A stretch of 12,154 nucleotides of DNA from an uncultured Clostridia bacterium. GTDB lineage: Bacteria > Bacillota > Clostridia > TANB77 > CAG-508. Where the stretch lies: NCBI GenBank assembly GCA_944386315.1, contig CALXAS010000031.1, forward strand, positions 1 to 12,154, in the 5' to 3' direction. Within the stretch, counting starts at the first letter, position 1. Each line of letters starts with the position of its first letter. The position numbers and the translations under genes are program-made. Under the pieces are notes generated by a model. It searched no databases. It saw only the letters and a program-made list of their open reading frames with translations, and was not told the DNA's origin. Shown piece by piece: positions 1 through 6,778 of this stretch.

Positions 1-87
1 TGACATGATTTTTTATCTATCACATCACTTTCTATAAAAAAATTAAAAAATTTCACACACTATACTTGACAAGGTCTGCAAAAACTA

Positions 88-116
88 TTGACAAAAACAC
101 ATATTATCCATATAAT
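88..116 (+). promoter_or_regulatory. Sigma-A type promoter, perfect consensus, for the nadD remnant
   Basis: TTGACA at 88-93 and TATAAT at 111-116 are separated by exactly 17 bases, a perfect match to the housekeeping sigma factor consensus. Transcription should start near 123, just before the palindrome at 131-151. A second TTGACA at 66-71 has no good -10 partner. The strength of this promoter in front of a truncated gene is odd. It would be reasonable if the palindrome downstream is a repressor operator. Confidence 0.8.
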
Positions 117-130
117 AATAACAAAATAAC

Positions 131-151
131 TTATTAACAAATTGATAATAA
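131..151. promoter_or_regulatory. 21-bp palindromic operator, copy 1 (candidate NrtR box)
   Basis: The site has arms TTATTA and TAATAA and inner half-sites CAA and TTG, placed symmetrically around a central base. Only the spacer bases break the symmetry. It lies about 8-28 bases after the predicted transcription start of the nadD remnant, a classic repressor position. A copy with one mismatch over 25 bases occurs at 3546-3570, also at a promoter. Known biology: NrtR regulators bind palindromes of about this length upstream of NAD synthesis genes, and an nrtR gene starts 744 bases downstream. The assignment to NrtR is inference from the nadD target and proximity. Confidence 0.65.
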
Positions 152-171
152 CAAAACAAAGTGGTGATTGT

Positions 172-345
172 GTGAAAAAAGCAATTGTTGTATATGGTGG
201 TTCCTTTAATCCGCCACTATATTCTCACTTTTCCTTAGCAGAGCAAGTGTTAAACGAGAGAAAAGAAGTAGAGAAAATTCTATTTGTACCTGTGAATTGT
301 AAATATAATAAAGAGGGACTAATAGAAAATAAGCATGTTTTTTAG
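172..345 (+). pseudogene. nadD: Truncated nicotinate-nucleotide adenylyltransferase (NadD), N-terminal remnant
   Basis: The GTG at 172 follows an AGTGGTG ribosome site and gives a 57-residue product. A TTG at 142 in the same frame would lie inside the operator and is less likely. The protein starts with the nucleotidyltransferase phosphate-binding stretch GGSFNPPLYSH followed by FSLAEQVL, and then EKILFVPVN, as in NadD, which joins nicotinate mononucleotide and ATP to make deamido-NAD in the cytosol. In the usual HxxH motif the first His position is Leu here; I recall similar variants in clostridial NadD but could not check. Whole NadD proteins are about 190-210 residues; this one stops at TAG (343-345), and the 64 bases before the next gene hold no further NadD sequence. 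The rest has been deleted, so the product should be inactive. Confidence 0.75.
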
Positions 346-409
346 ATGCTCATTTCTTTAAAGAGATGATAGTATTAAAATGATAAGAACATAAAGGAGT
401 GATGTAAAG

Positions 410-820
410 ATGGAAAAAGTAAAACAAAGTGTAAAAAAGTGGTTTTCTCATATTTGTATTGATGGTTTAACTGGTATGGCATGGGGGTTATTTGCTACAT
501 TAATTATAGGGACGATCATGGGCGGTAGTGTAGGGCTTTTGTTGGGACCAGCTATTATAGCAAGTGCCATTTTAGGACCTGTGGCAACAATGGTATTTCA
601 TATGACAAATAATCCATCCGGTGCTGGTATGGGAAGTGCGGGATTAGTGGGGCAAATTATGACATGGCAAACTATGATAGGAACAGAAAATCCAGTAGTA
701 TTAATCATAAAAATTGCTTTACTACATTTCATTTTACCTGGAATCATTGCATTTATCGTAAGTTATATCATGAGAAAAAAGGGAATCATTCAAGAGGGAG
801 ATATGAAATTAGAATTATAA
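410..820 (+). CDS. Shortened PTS EIIC-like membrane protein (internally deleted)
   Basis: This 136-residue open frame has an AAAGGAG ribosome site upstream. It contains a cytosolic N-terminal helix and hydrophobic segments at about 20-40, 45-68 and 98-120. From memory of the EIIC_2 family of phosphotransferase sugar permeases (about 330-350 residues), residues 10-37 (CIDGLTGMAWGLFATLIIGT) resemble the family's N-terminal end. Residues from about 45 on (ASAILGPVATMVF, NNPSGAGMG, GLVGQI, LLHFILPGI, GDMKLEL) resemble its C-terminal end. About 200 residues of transport core appear to be missing, in frame. The product probably cannot transport sugar; it may be a relic or a small retained membrane protein. 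It lies between the nadD remnant and nrtR. The family call rests on recalled consensus, not an alignment. Confidence 0.6.
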   Translation: MEKVKQSVKKWFSHICIDGLTGMAWGLFATLIIGTIMGGSVGLLLGPAIIASAILGPVATMVFHMTNNPSGAGMGSAGLVGQIMTWQTMIGTENPVVLIIKIALLHFILPGIIAFIVSYIMRKKGIIQEGDMKLEL

Positions 821-825
821 GAACA

Positions 826-855
826 TTGACAAATAAAGTAGGAAAATGATATTAT
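826..855 (+). promoter_or_regulatory. Promoter of nrtR
   Basis: TTGACA at 826-831 and TATTAT at 850-855 are 18 bases apart, just after the stop of the preceding gene and 40 bases before the nrtR start. This gives nrtR its own transcription start. The -10 element overlaps the looser palindrome at 850-869. Confidence 0.6.
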
Positions 856-869
856 CAAAACAATTAATA
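850..869. promoter_or_regulatory. Degenerate palindrome at the nrtR promoter, possible autoregulatory operator
   Basis: Half-sites TATTA (850-854) and TAATA (865-869) flank ten bases that include TCAA. Read in the reverse orientation, the operator at 131-151 also begins TTATTATCAA, so one half of this site matches it well. The second half is offset by one base and its inner triplet is not symmetric. It overlaps the -10 of nrtR. This is suggestive of weak autoregulation only, since AT-rich DNA produces such matches by chance. Confidence 0.3.
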
Positions 870-894
870 GTGCAAGAGGGGGAATACCAAAAAA

Positions 895-1740
895 ATGGAA
901 GAGAACTTTTTTAAACCATCTGTAACAGTGGATTCTATTGTATTCACTATTCGAGATAGTAAGCAAGAAAATTATAGAAAATTGCCAGAGAAAAAGTTGC
1001 AAATTTTATTAGTAAAAAGAGGACAAGAACCATTTTGCGATAAGTGGTCATTGCCAGGTACCTTTGTACAAGAAAAAGAAAGATTAGAAGAAGCGGTAAA
1101 TAGAAGTTTAAAAGAAAAAGCAAATATAAGCAATATTTATTTGGAGCAATTGTATACTTGGGGAGATCCAGCAAGAGATCCAAGAGAAAGAGTGATTAGT
1201 ACCTCTTATATGGGATTAGTAGATAGCGAGGATATTAAGCTAAAAGCAGGGAAAAACATACATGAAATAGATTGGTTTACCATCCATACAACCGTAACAA
1301 AACAAACGAGAAAAGAAAATAGACATGGATATCAAAAAATAGAAGAAATGGAAATTAAGCTAGAGAGTAAGACAGAAATATTAAAAAATAAAGTAAAAGT
1401 AGTAAAAGAGCTAGTAGACGGGAATATGATTATTTATACCCAAATTATACAGTCCGATTTAGCGTTTGACCATGCCAAATTAATTGTCTACGCATTAGAT
1501 AGACTAAAAAATAAAGTAGAATACACTACCATTGCTTTTCATTTAATGCCAGAAAAATTTACTTTAACCAAACTACAACAAGTATATGAAATTTTATTAG
1601 ATAAACCTTTATTAAAAGCAAATTTTAGAAGAAAGATAGCAGATATGGTGATAGAAACAGAGGAGCAAGAAGAAAATGCAGGGCATAGACCATCTCGATT
1701 ATATCGATTTAATACAAACTGGCAACCACACGTATTCTAA
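895..1740 (+). CDS. nrtR: NrtR-type transcriptional regulator of NAD metabolism (Nudix fused to winged helix)
   Basis: The 281-residue protein has the two-domain layout of NrtR. Residues 8-130 form a Nudix fold (SVTVDSIVF, ILLVKRGQEPF, KWSLPGTFV). Residues about 190-275 form the NrtR winged helix (DLAFDHAKLIVYALDRL, then FTLTKLQQVYE, NFRRKI, SRLYRF). The Nudix box at 55-79 is broken: the first Gly is Thr, the Glu after the conserved Arg is Ser, the second Glu of the EE pair is Lys and the last Gly is Asn. That fits the family, where the Nudix domain senses ADP-ribose without hydrolysing it. NrtR normally represses NAD synthesis or salvage genes. Its neighbours here are a nadD remnant and candidate operators. 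The GAGGGGG ribosome site at 876-882 is 12 bases from the ATG, somewhat long. The gene looks full length and intact. Confidence 0.9.
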   Translation: MEENFFKPSVTVDSIVFTIRDSKQENYRKLPEKKLQILLVKRGQEPFCDKWSLPGTFVQEKERLEEAVNRSLKEKANISNIYLEQLYTWGDPARDPRERVISTSYMGLVDSEDIKLKAGKNIHEIDWFTIHTTVTKQTRKENRHGYQKIEEMEIKLESKTEILKNKVKVVKELVDGNMIIYTQIIQSDLAFDHAKLIVYALDRLKNKVEYTTIAFHLMPEKFTLTKLQQVYEILLDKPLLKANFRRKIADMVIETEEQEENAGHRPSRLYRFNTNWQPHVF

Positions 1741-1776
1741 TGCATTTTCTGTATTTTGGAGAAGCATAAAAACTAA

Positions 1777-1822
1777 AAAAGTCAGGGAAAGAAGAAAAAT
1801 ATCTCCTTTATCCCTGACTTTT
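1777..1822. terminator. Bidirectional terminator between nrtR and lepB
   Basis: AAAAGTCAGGGA (1777-1788) pairs with TCCCTGACTTTT (1811-1822) across a 22-base loop. A run of A lies on the left and T on the right, so it can end transcription from both convergent genes. The right arm overlaps the lepB stop codon (1821-1823). Confidence 0.8.
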
Positions 1823-2438
1823 AGTCTATTATGCCAAATTTAGAAAAAGGCCAAAACCTTATCCAAACAATACTTTCTATTTTTTCAAAAGGAATACAAC
1901 CAAATTTCCTACAATCCTTAGAAAATTCCCTATTATCTCCCATGGCAAAGACCGTTCCCTCTGGAACAACAAAATCTGTTAAGATAGAATTTTGAGGCTG
2001 AGTTAGGGTACCTTCTGGAAGGTATTCCTCTTGTAATTCTTCCTCATTTACAAAAACTTTTCCCTCTTTTATAACAACATGGTCTCCTGGCAAAGCAATC
2101 ACTCTTTTAATGTAACTAGTTTTATTCACATCTAATACATAGTAGAAAAATTGAGAAAATAAATTTGTAGGAGCATGATGGTAAGTAGCAGTAAGAGAAG
2201 AAGAGTTTTTGTCTGGTGATTCAAAAGTAATAATATCTCCTCTTTTAGGAACTTGATGTGTAGTAATAGCCATACGGTTTAGCAATAATCTTTCTCCCTC
2301 TACTAATGTGGGGTTCATAGATACACTTTTCACAACAGTAGGAGTTCCAATAAAATAGCGAATAAGGAGTGCTAATAAAATGGCAATGAAAATACAAATC
2401 ACCCATTGTAACCATTCTCTGGACCTTAAAAAATTCAT
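1821..2438 (-). CDS. lepB: Type I signal peptidase
   Basis: This 205-residue membrane serine protease removes signal peptides from secreted proteins on the outer face of the membrane. A single N-terminal membrane segment spans about residues 10-31. The catalytic Ser is S40 in SVSMNPTL and the catalytic Lys is K111 in YIKRVIALPGD. The box near the C-terminus reads GDNREFSKDCRKFG, where the usual DSR is DCR, a conservative change. The length is normal for Gram-positive SipS-like enzymes. The start has an AGAAGGA ribosome site about 8 bases upstream. It follows the HAD phosphatase gene by 24 bases and is probably cotranscribed with it. It looks functional. Confidence 0.92.
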   Translation of the reverse strand: MNFLRSREWLQWVICIFIAILLALLIRYFIGTPTVVKSVSMNPTLVEGERLLLNRMAITTHQVPKRGDIITFESPDKNSSSLTATYHHAPTNLFSQFFYYVLDVNKTSYIKRVIALPGDHVVIKEGKVFVNEEELQEEYLPEGTLTQPQNSILTDFVVPEGTVFAMGDNREFSKDCRKFGCIPFEKIESIVWIRFWPFSKFGIID

Positions 2439-2462
2439 GTAGACAATCCTTCTTTCTAAAAA

Positions 2463-3320
2463 TTATTTCAAAGATTCCTCTGGAAAAGGAATAAAACGGT
2501 ACACTGCTTCAGCGAATCCACCTTCTTCTACAGAACGAGTAGTGGTATAGGTAGCTACTTCTTTTAGCTTACTATAAGCATTCTGAACAGCTACTCCAAT
2601 ACCAGAAGACTGTAGCATATCTATATCATTTAAATTATCTCCAATAGATAAAATTTCTTCTTTATTTAAATGAAGGTAGTTTCCTAATGTTTGCAGTGCA
2701 GCTCCTTTACTGACGGCTAAAGGAGAAATATCTAAATATTCATATTCTTTATTAATAACGGTATCTTTATAGTTGCCATATTTCTGAATGGAAACAATAT
2801 TTAAATGTACGGTTTGCTCTAACTCTTCTTTTACTTCTTTTAAAGATGTAGGGCTAGATATGACTAATTTTAAGATGGGAGTTTTTTCTTTGGTAAGATA
2901 GGTAGATAAATTTTTTACCAATTGAATTTTAATTTGGTTAGGAAATAATATGGAATTGCGAAGATCCATATACAATAATTTTTCAGTTAAAATACTATTT
3001 TCTGTATAAGCATGCACGTGCAGATGGTACTTTTTGGCGATAGAAAGACAAGTTTTAATTTCTTCTAAAGAAAGTATTTTTTTGGCAATTTCTTCTCCGG
3101 TTTGTAAGTTGATAATTTGACTTCCGTTGCCAAAAATACCGTAACTTGCATGGAAGTTTTTACAAAAGTCCCTGCTAAGAGCATAGGTTTTTCCTGTGCA
3201 AATTACAAAATCACAAGAAGAAGTTTGCAGGTCATCTATCGCTTTTAAATTTTCCTTTGAAATATGATGGTTATAATCTACAATAGTACCATCTAAATCA
3301 CTTGCAATTAATTTTATCAT
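2463..3320 (-). CDS. Cof-type HAD-superfamily hydrolase
   Basis: This is a cytosolic phosphatase of the Cof/YbiV subfamily, typically acting on sugar phosphates, nucleotides or flavin/pyridoxal phosphates; the substrate cannot be told from sequence. Motif I is SDLDGT near the N-terminus (nucleophile Asp and the +2 Asp), motif II lies at VICTGK, the motif III region has TPILKLVI, and motif IV is IGDNLNDIDML near the C-terminus. The C2-type cap lies between. I chose the ATG at 3320 because a GAGAGGG ribosome site lies 6 bases before it. An upstream ATG at 3341 would add seven residues but would place that site inside the gene. The product is 285 residues, usual for the family. It is the first gene of a two-gene unit with lepB. 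Confidence 0.88.
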   Translation of the reverse strand: MIKLIASDLDGTIVDYNHHISKENLKAIDDLQTSSCDFVICTGKTYALSRDFCKNFHASYGIFGNGSQIINLQTGEEIAKKILSLEEIKTCLSIAKKYHLHVHAYTENSILTEKLLYMDLRNSILFPNQIKIQLVKNLSTYLTKEKTPILKLVISSPTSLKEVKEELEQTVHLNIVSIQKYGNYKDTVINKEYEYLDISPLAVSKGAALQTLGNYLHLNKEEILSIGDNLNDIDMLQSSGIGVAVQNAYSKLKEVATYTTTRSVEEGGFAEAVYRFIPFPEESLK

Positions 3321-3349
3321 AAGAATCCCTCTCTTATTCATATGGTAAT

Positions 3350-3378
3350 AGTATATCGAAAAATCTGGAAAAAGTAAA
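3350..3378 (-). promoter_or_regulatory. Promoter for the HAD phosphatase-lepB unit
   Basis: On the minus strand, TTTACT (3378-3373) and TATACT (3355-3350) are separated by 17 bases, about 30 bases before the start codon of the HAD gene. No other good promoter lies closer. Confidence 0.6.
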
Positions 3379-3429
3379 CCGTTTTTTTATGATTTATAAA
3401 ATATTAGAAGCAAATTTTGCAGAAAAACA

Positions 3430-3519
3430 TTAATTTATAACTGCTTTAGGACGAATGCCAAGAGGGTCTAATACATCATGAAATACACGAATGGCAAGTT
3501 CCTTTTCACATAGGAGAGA
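3430..3519 (-). pseudogene. C-terminal gene remnant, family not recognised
   Basis: Reading leftwards, a frame with no start codon ends at TAA (3432-3430) and encodes about 29 residues of protein-like composition, including RVFHDVLDPLGIRPKAV, in a region otherwise made of low-complexity AT sequence. There is no ATG, GTG or TTG in frame between the upstream in-frame stop and this segment, and only a strongly AT-biased 9 codons precede it. It reads like the tail of a gene whose body has been deleted, leaving its promoter and the palindrome at 3547-3567 close to its last codons. I do not recognise the family. It could be a chance frame, but the codon use is unlike its surroundings. Confidence 0.4.
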
Positions 3520-3546
3520 ATAAGAAATAACAAATATAAAAAATAC

Positions 3547-3567
3547 TTATTAACTAATTGATAATAA
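3547..3567. promoter_or_regulatory. 21-bp palindromic operator, copy 2 (candidate NrtR box)
   Basis: The site matches the one at 131-151 at 20 of 21 positions, with the same TTATTA/TAATAA arms; the one change turns the inner CAA into CTA. The match extends to 25 bases (3546-3570). It lies directly at the predicted start site of the leftward promoter at 3569-3597, so it would block that promoter if bound. Two such copies, both at promoters and 3.4 kb apart, are unlikely to be a coincidence. Confidence 0.6.
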
Positions 3568-3568
3568 C

Positions 3569-3597
3569 AATATAATACGAACAATAAAATTTGTCAA
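3569..3597 (-). promoter_or_regulatory. Leftward promoter with no intact gene downstream
   Basis: On the minus strand, TTGACA (3597-3592) and TATATT (3574-3569) are 17 bases apart, a near-consensus promoter. It points at the C-terminal gene remnant ending at 3430 and then at the HAD phosphatase gene. The second palindrome sits at its start site. It is probably the leftover promoter of a deleted gene, though it could add transcription of the HAD-lepB unit. Confidence 0.6.
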
Positions 3598-3643
3598 GAG
3601 GAAATAGAAGAATTTTTAAAATTCACATATCACACTAATTTCC

Positions 3644-3672
3644 TTGCGATGTATAATCTTTTATGATATAAT
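3644..3672 (+). promoter_or_regulatory. Promoter of the hslO-pth-rng-bofA genes
   Basis: TTGCGA (3644-3649) and TATAAT (3667-3672) are 17 bases apart and lie 45 bases before the hslO start codon. I see no other promoter of this quality between here and bofA. Confidence 0.65.
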
Positions 3673-3716
3673 CAGGCAAGCAGAAACAGAGCATATACAC
3701 ATAAGGAGGAAAAATT

Positions 3717-4592
3717 GTGGATAAAATAGAAAAATTCTTAGTAAGTGGAGGAAAAATTAACGTAATCGTAGCATCTACAACAGATTTGGTAGAAGCGGCA
3801 AGAAAAATACATGATTTGAGCCCAACTGCTACAGCAGCACTAGGTAGAACGCTGACCATGGGAGTATTAATGGGAAGTGGCTTAAAATCGAAAGAAGATA
3901 CCATTACTATACAAATAAAAGGAAATGGACCTATTGGAGGAATAACAGTAGTAGTAAACCAAGAGTTAGAAACAAAAGGGTATGTTTATGAGCCTAAAGT
4001 AGATATTCCAGTAAGAGAAGATGGAAAATTAGATGTAGGAAGAGCCGTAGGTCAGGAAGGCTTTTTATATGTTATTAAAGATTTAGGGCTAAAAGAACCA
4101 TATGTTGCTTTAAGTAAATTAGTTACGGGAGAAATTGCGGAAGATTTTGCAAATTATTTTCTCATTTCAGAGCAAAAAAATACAGCAGTAGCTCTAGGTG
4201 TATTAGTGAATAAAAATGGTGTAAAATCTAGTGGAGGTTATATGATTACTGCTATGCCAGATGCTACAGAAGAGGATATTTCTAAAATAGAAGAAGCATT
4301 AAAAGAAGCAAAGCCAATTAGCCAGATGTTAGATGAGGAAAAAAGTTTATTAGAAATAGTAAAAGAGATTACAGGAGCGAGTAAGGAAGATATTCAAAGA
4401 TTAGAAGAGATAAAACCAACTTACCATTGCAACTGTAGTAAAGAAAAAATGGAAAGAGCACTGGTAGCTATAGGAAAAGAAGAATTAGAAAACATCATAC
4501 AAACAGATAAAAAAGCAGAGATGAGATGTCAATTTTGCAATAAAGCATATACTTTTTCAGAAGAAGAACTAAAAAAATTACTAAAACAGTAA
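3717..4592 (+). CDS. hslO: Hsp33 redox-regulated chaperonin
   Basis: This cytosolic holdase chaperone is switched on by oxidation of a zinc-binding cysteine cluster. The 291-residue protein is the normal length. The N-terminal domain has SPTATAALGRTLTMGVLM and the glycine-rich stretch GNGPIGGI. The C-terminal switch has all four zinc cysteines, as CxC (C238, C240) and CxxC (C271, C274), so redox sensing should be intact. The start is GTG, set by the AAGGAGG ribosome site at 3703-3709, seven bases upstream. Gene order hslO then pth, with a 20-base gap, suggests cotranscription with the protein-synthesis genes that follow. Confidence 0.95.
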   Translation: MDKIEKFLVSGGKINVIVASTTDLVEAARKIHDLSPTATAALGRTLTMGVLMGSGLKSKEDTITIQIKGNGPIGGITVVVNQELETKGYVYEPKVDIPVREDGKLDVGRAVGQEGFLYVIKDLGLKEPYVALSKLVTGEIAEDFANYFLISEQKNTAVALGVLVNKNGVKSSGGYMITAMPDATEEDISKIEEALKEAKPISQMLDEEKSLLEIVKEITGASKEDIQRLEEIKPTYHCNCSKEKMERALVAIGKEELENIIQTDKKAEMRCQFCNKAYTFSEEELKKLLKQ

Positions 4593-4612
4593 ACAAAGGA
4601 GAGGACTAAAAG

Positions 4613-5170
4613 ATGTACTTAATCGTAGGCTTGGGAAATCCAGAAGAAGAATACAATCATACAAGGCATAATATGGGATTTCATGTAATCAATCAATTGG
4701 CTCAAAAATATGATATTCGTATGAACAGAAAAAAATTTGAAGGAATTTATGGGGATGGCAAGATAGGAGATGAAAAAGTAATTTTACTAAAACCACAAAC
4801 GTATATGAATGCAAGTGGAAAATCTATTATACAATTTATGCATTTTTATAAATTACAGCCAGAAAATGTGATAGTGGTATACGACGATATGGATGTAGAA
4901 CCTGGAAAAATAAAGATACGAAAAAAGGGAGGACCAGGGAGCCATAATGGAATGAAGTCCGTCATCCATGAGATTCAATCACAAGAAGTTCCTAGAATTC
5001 GAGTAGGAATAGGAAGACCGGAAGAACAAAACCAAATGATAGAATATGTCATTGGGGAGATAACATCAGAAGAAGAGAAAAAATTAGAAGAGGGAGTAGA
5101 AAAAGCAAGAGAGGCAATAGGAGACATTTTAGAGATAGGAATAGATAAAGCAATGAACCAATACAATTAA
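4613..5170 (+). CDS. pth: Peptidyl-tRNA hydrolase
   Basis: The enzyme cleaves the ester bond of peptidyl-tRNAs dropped by stalled ribosomes, recycling tRNA in the cytosol. The 185-residue length is typical. Family motifs are present: VGLGNP with Asn9, the catalytic His19 in TRHNMGF, KPQTYMNASG, the acidic VVYDDMDV and GGPGSHNGMKS. The start ATG follows AAGGAGAGG. It lies between hslO and rng, 20 and 28 bases from each, and so is probably in the same operon. Nothing unusual is seen. Confidence 0.96.
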   Translation: MYLIVGLGNPEEEYNHTRHNMGFHVINQLAQKYDIRMNRKKFEGIYGDGKIGDEKVILLKPQTYMNASGKSIIQFMHFYKLQPENVIVVYDDMDVEPGKIKIRKKGGPGSHNGMKSVIHEIQSQEVPRIRVGIGRPEEQNQMIEYVIGEITSEEEKKLEEGVEKAREAIGDILEIGIDKAMNQYN

Positions 5171-5198
5171 AGAAGGGTAGAGAGGAAAAAAGAGAAGA

Positions 5199-6411
5199 AT
5201 GCTAGAAATTTTTATAGAAGAGCAAAAAGAAAATAGGAAAATTGCACTGGTAGAAGAGGGCGTTTTGAAAGAATTTTATGAAGAAACAGACCAGCAAGAA
5301 CGCTTGGAAGGAAATATCTATTTAGGAAAAGTAAAAGACATTCTACCAGGAATGCAAGCAGCCTTTGTAGACATAGGTTTAAAAAGAAATGCTTTTATTC
5401 ATATGAAAGATATTATTCCAAAAGTGAGTAACGAAACAGGAAACAAGGAAGAAAATTTAGAAAAGTATAGAATACAGGACTACATGAAACAAAAGGATAA
5501 CTTGTTAGTACAAATTAAAAAAGATAGTAGCAATAGCAAAGGGGCAAGAATTACTTGCCATATACACATACCAGGAAGATTCGTGGTATTGGTAACAGAA
5601 AATGATTTTGTTACTATTTCCCAAAAAATTACGGATAAAGAAGAAAGAAAAAGATTATTCGATTTGGTACAAAAAACAATAGAGGAAATCAGAAAACCAG
5701 ACGAAAAATTAGGTATAATTATTAGAACTGCAGCAGAAAACAAATCCGAAAAAGAATTAAAAGAAGATATTCAAAATTTAGTAACAGCATGGAGAGAGAT
5801 GCAAAAAATACAAAAAGAAAGTGGACAAAATCGGTTCGCCAAAAGTACTATATGAAAATGGTTCTATTTTGCAAAAAATGTTACTAGATTTTATAGATAA
5901 AGATATGGACAAAGTTGTAGTAAATCAAGAAGATTTAAAAAAAGAAGTAGAGCAAGAAATGGAAAAAATACAACATAAAAAAAATACTATACCAATAGAA
6001 ATAAAGGCAAATATTTGGGATAAATATGACCTAGATAAGCAAATAGAAAAAATACAAGATAGGAAAATATGGCTAAATTGTGGAGGCTTTATTACCATTG
6101 ATAAAACAGAGGCATTAACAGCTATAGATGTGAATTCTGGAAAATATACAGGAAGAAAAAATTTAGAAGAAACGGTTTTAAAAGTAAATGAAGAAGCAAG
6201 CAAAGAAATAGCCAAACAATTGCGCCTTCGTGATATTGGAGGTATTATCATGATAGATTTTATAGATATGCAAGAAGAGGAGAGCAGAAGAAAAATAGTG
6301 CAATTGTTAGAAGAAAGCTTGAAAGAAGATAGAAGTAAAACACAAATTGTAGAATTTACAAAATTAAGTCTATTAGAAATGACAAGAAAACATATTTGGA
6401 ATCATCCATAA
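5199..6411 (+). pseudogene. rng: Ribonuclease E/G family endoribonuclease, frameshifted
   Basis: Two frames together make one RNase G-like protein of about 405 residues. The first (5199-5855) has the S1-type RNA-binding region (NIYLGKVKDILPGMQAAFVDIGL) and then shifts into a wrong tail after WREMQKIQK. The second (open from the frame around 5821 to 6411) carries SPKVLYENGS, the metal-binding catalytic Asp in LTAIDVNSG and the second Asp site in IIMIDFIDM. Removing one A from the run of five at 5812-5816 restores a smooth reading (MQKIQKKVDKIGSPKVLYE). The protein ends at EMTRKHIWNHP without the CPxC zinc-link that RNase E/G enzymes usually use to form dimers. I recall short clostridial members that end here, so this may be lineage-normal. 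RNase E/G acts in rRNA and mRNA processing. Either a real frameshift or a sequencing error is possible. Confidence 0.85.
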
Positions 6412-6481
6412 GAATTGTTAAAAAAGGTTTGTAGGTAAAACCATAAAAACCTAAATTATCTATGACAAAGGAGGAAAAGAA

Positions 6482-6745
6482 ATGGAATTATCATTTATTT
6501 TACCATTTTTAGGAGTAGTATTAGTAGGATTTATTATATTAAAAATACTAGCATTTCCAATGAAATTAATTATCAAACTACTTATCAATGCCTTAGTGGG
6601 AGGCATTATTCTATGGGTACTTAACTTAATAGGGGCTGGATTTGGATTCACTATATTACTAAATTGGATAACCGCATTAGTAGTAGGAATTTTAGGTGTT
6701 CCAGGTGTGATTTTAGTAGTTTTATATCAATTGTTTTTTATGTAG
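6482..6745 (+). CDS. bofA: Pro-sigma-K processing inhibitor BofA
   Basis: This 87-residue, almost wholly hydrophobic membrane protein has a strong GGAGG ribosome site. In Bacillus, BofA holds the SpoIVFB protease inactive in the outer forespore membrane so that sigma-K is activated only after a signal from the forespore. The family signature is present: a Asn-rich-to-Gly stretch LINALVGGIILWVLNLIG, GFGFTILLNWITALVVGILG and the C-terminal GVPGVILVVL. The length matches the family. Its presence points to an endospore-forming lineage. It follows rng by 70 bases and may share its transcript; a weak GGTTT/AAACC pairing in that gap has no T-run, so I do not call a terminator. Confidence 0.9.
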   Translation: MELSFILPFLGVVLVGFIILKILAFPMKLIIKLLINALVGGIILWVLNLIGAGFGFTILLNWITALVVGILGVPGVILVVLYQLFFM

Positions 6746-6778
6746 AAAAATTGGAAAACACTGTATAAAATGTAGAAC

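Noticed and set aside
66..71. First TTGACA as a second promoter
   Set aside because: No -10-like sequence lies 16-18 bases downstream; the TTGACA at 88 has a perfect partner.
790..1183. Minus-strand open frames opposite the start of nrtR
   Set aside because: They are hydrophobic antisense readings of a clearly coding nrtR and lack ribosome sites.
3635..3904. Minus-strand open frame over the hslO promoter and start
   Set aside because: It overlaps the hslO coding region in antisense, with no ribosome site or family resemblance.
5812..5830. Programmed -1 ribosomal frameshift in rng or in the acyl-CoA synthetase gene
   Set aside because: Both genes need the ribosome to skip one base (+1). The A-rich runs resemble -1 slippery sites but would move the frame the wrong way, and I see no +1 shift signal.
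6420..6470. Terminator between rng and bofA
   Set aside because: The GGTTT/AAACC pairing is short and has no T-run, so read-through is likely.
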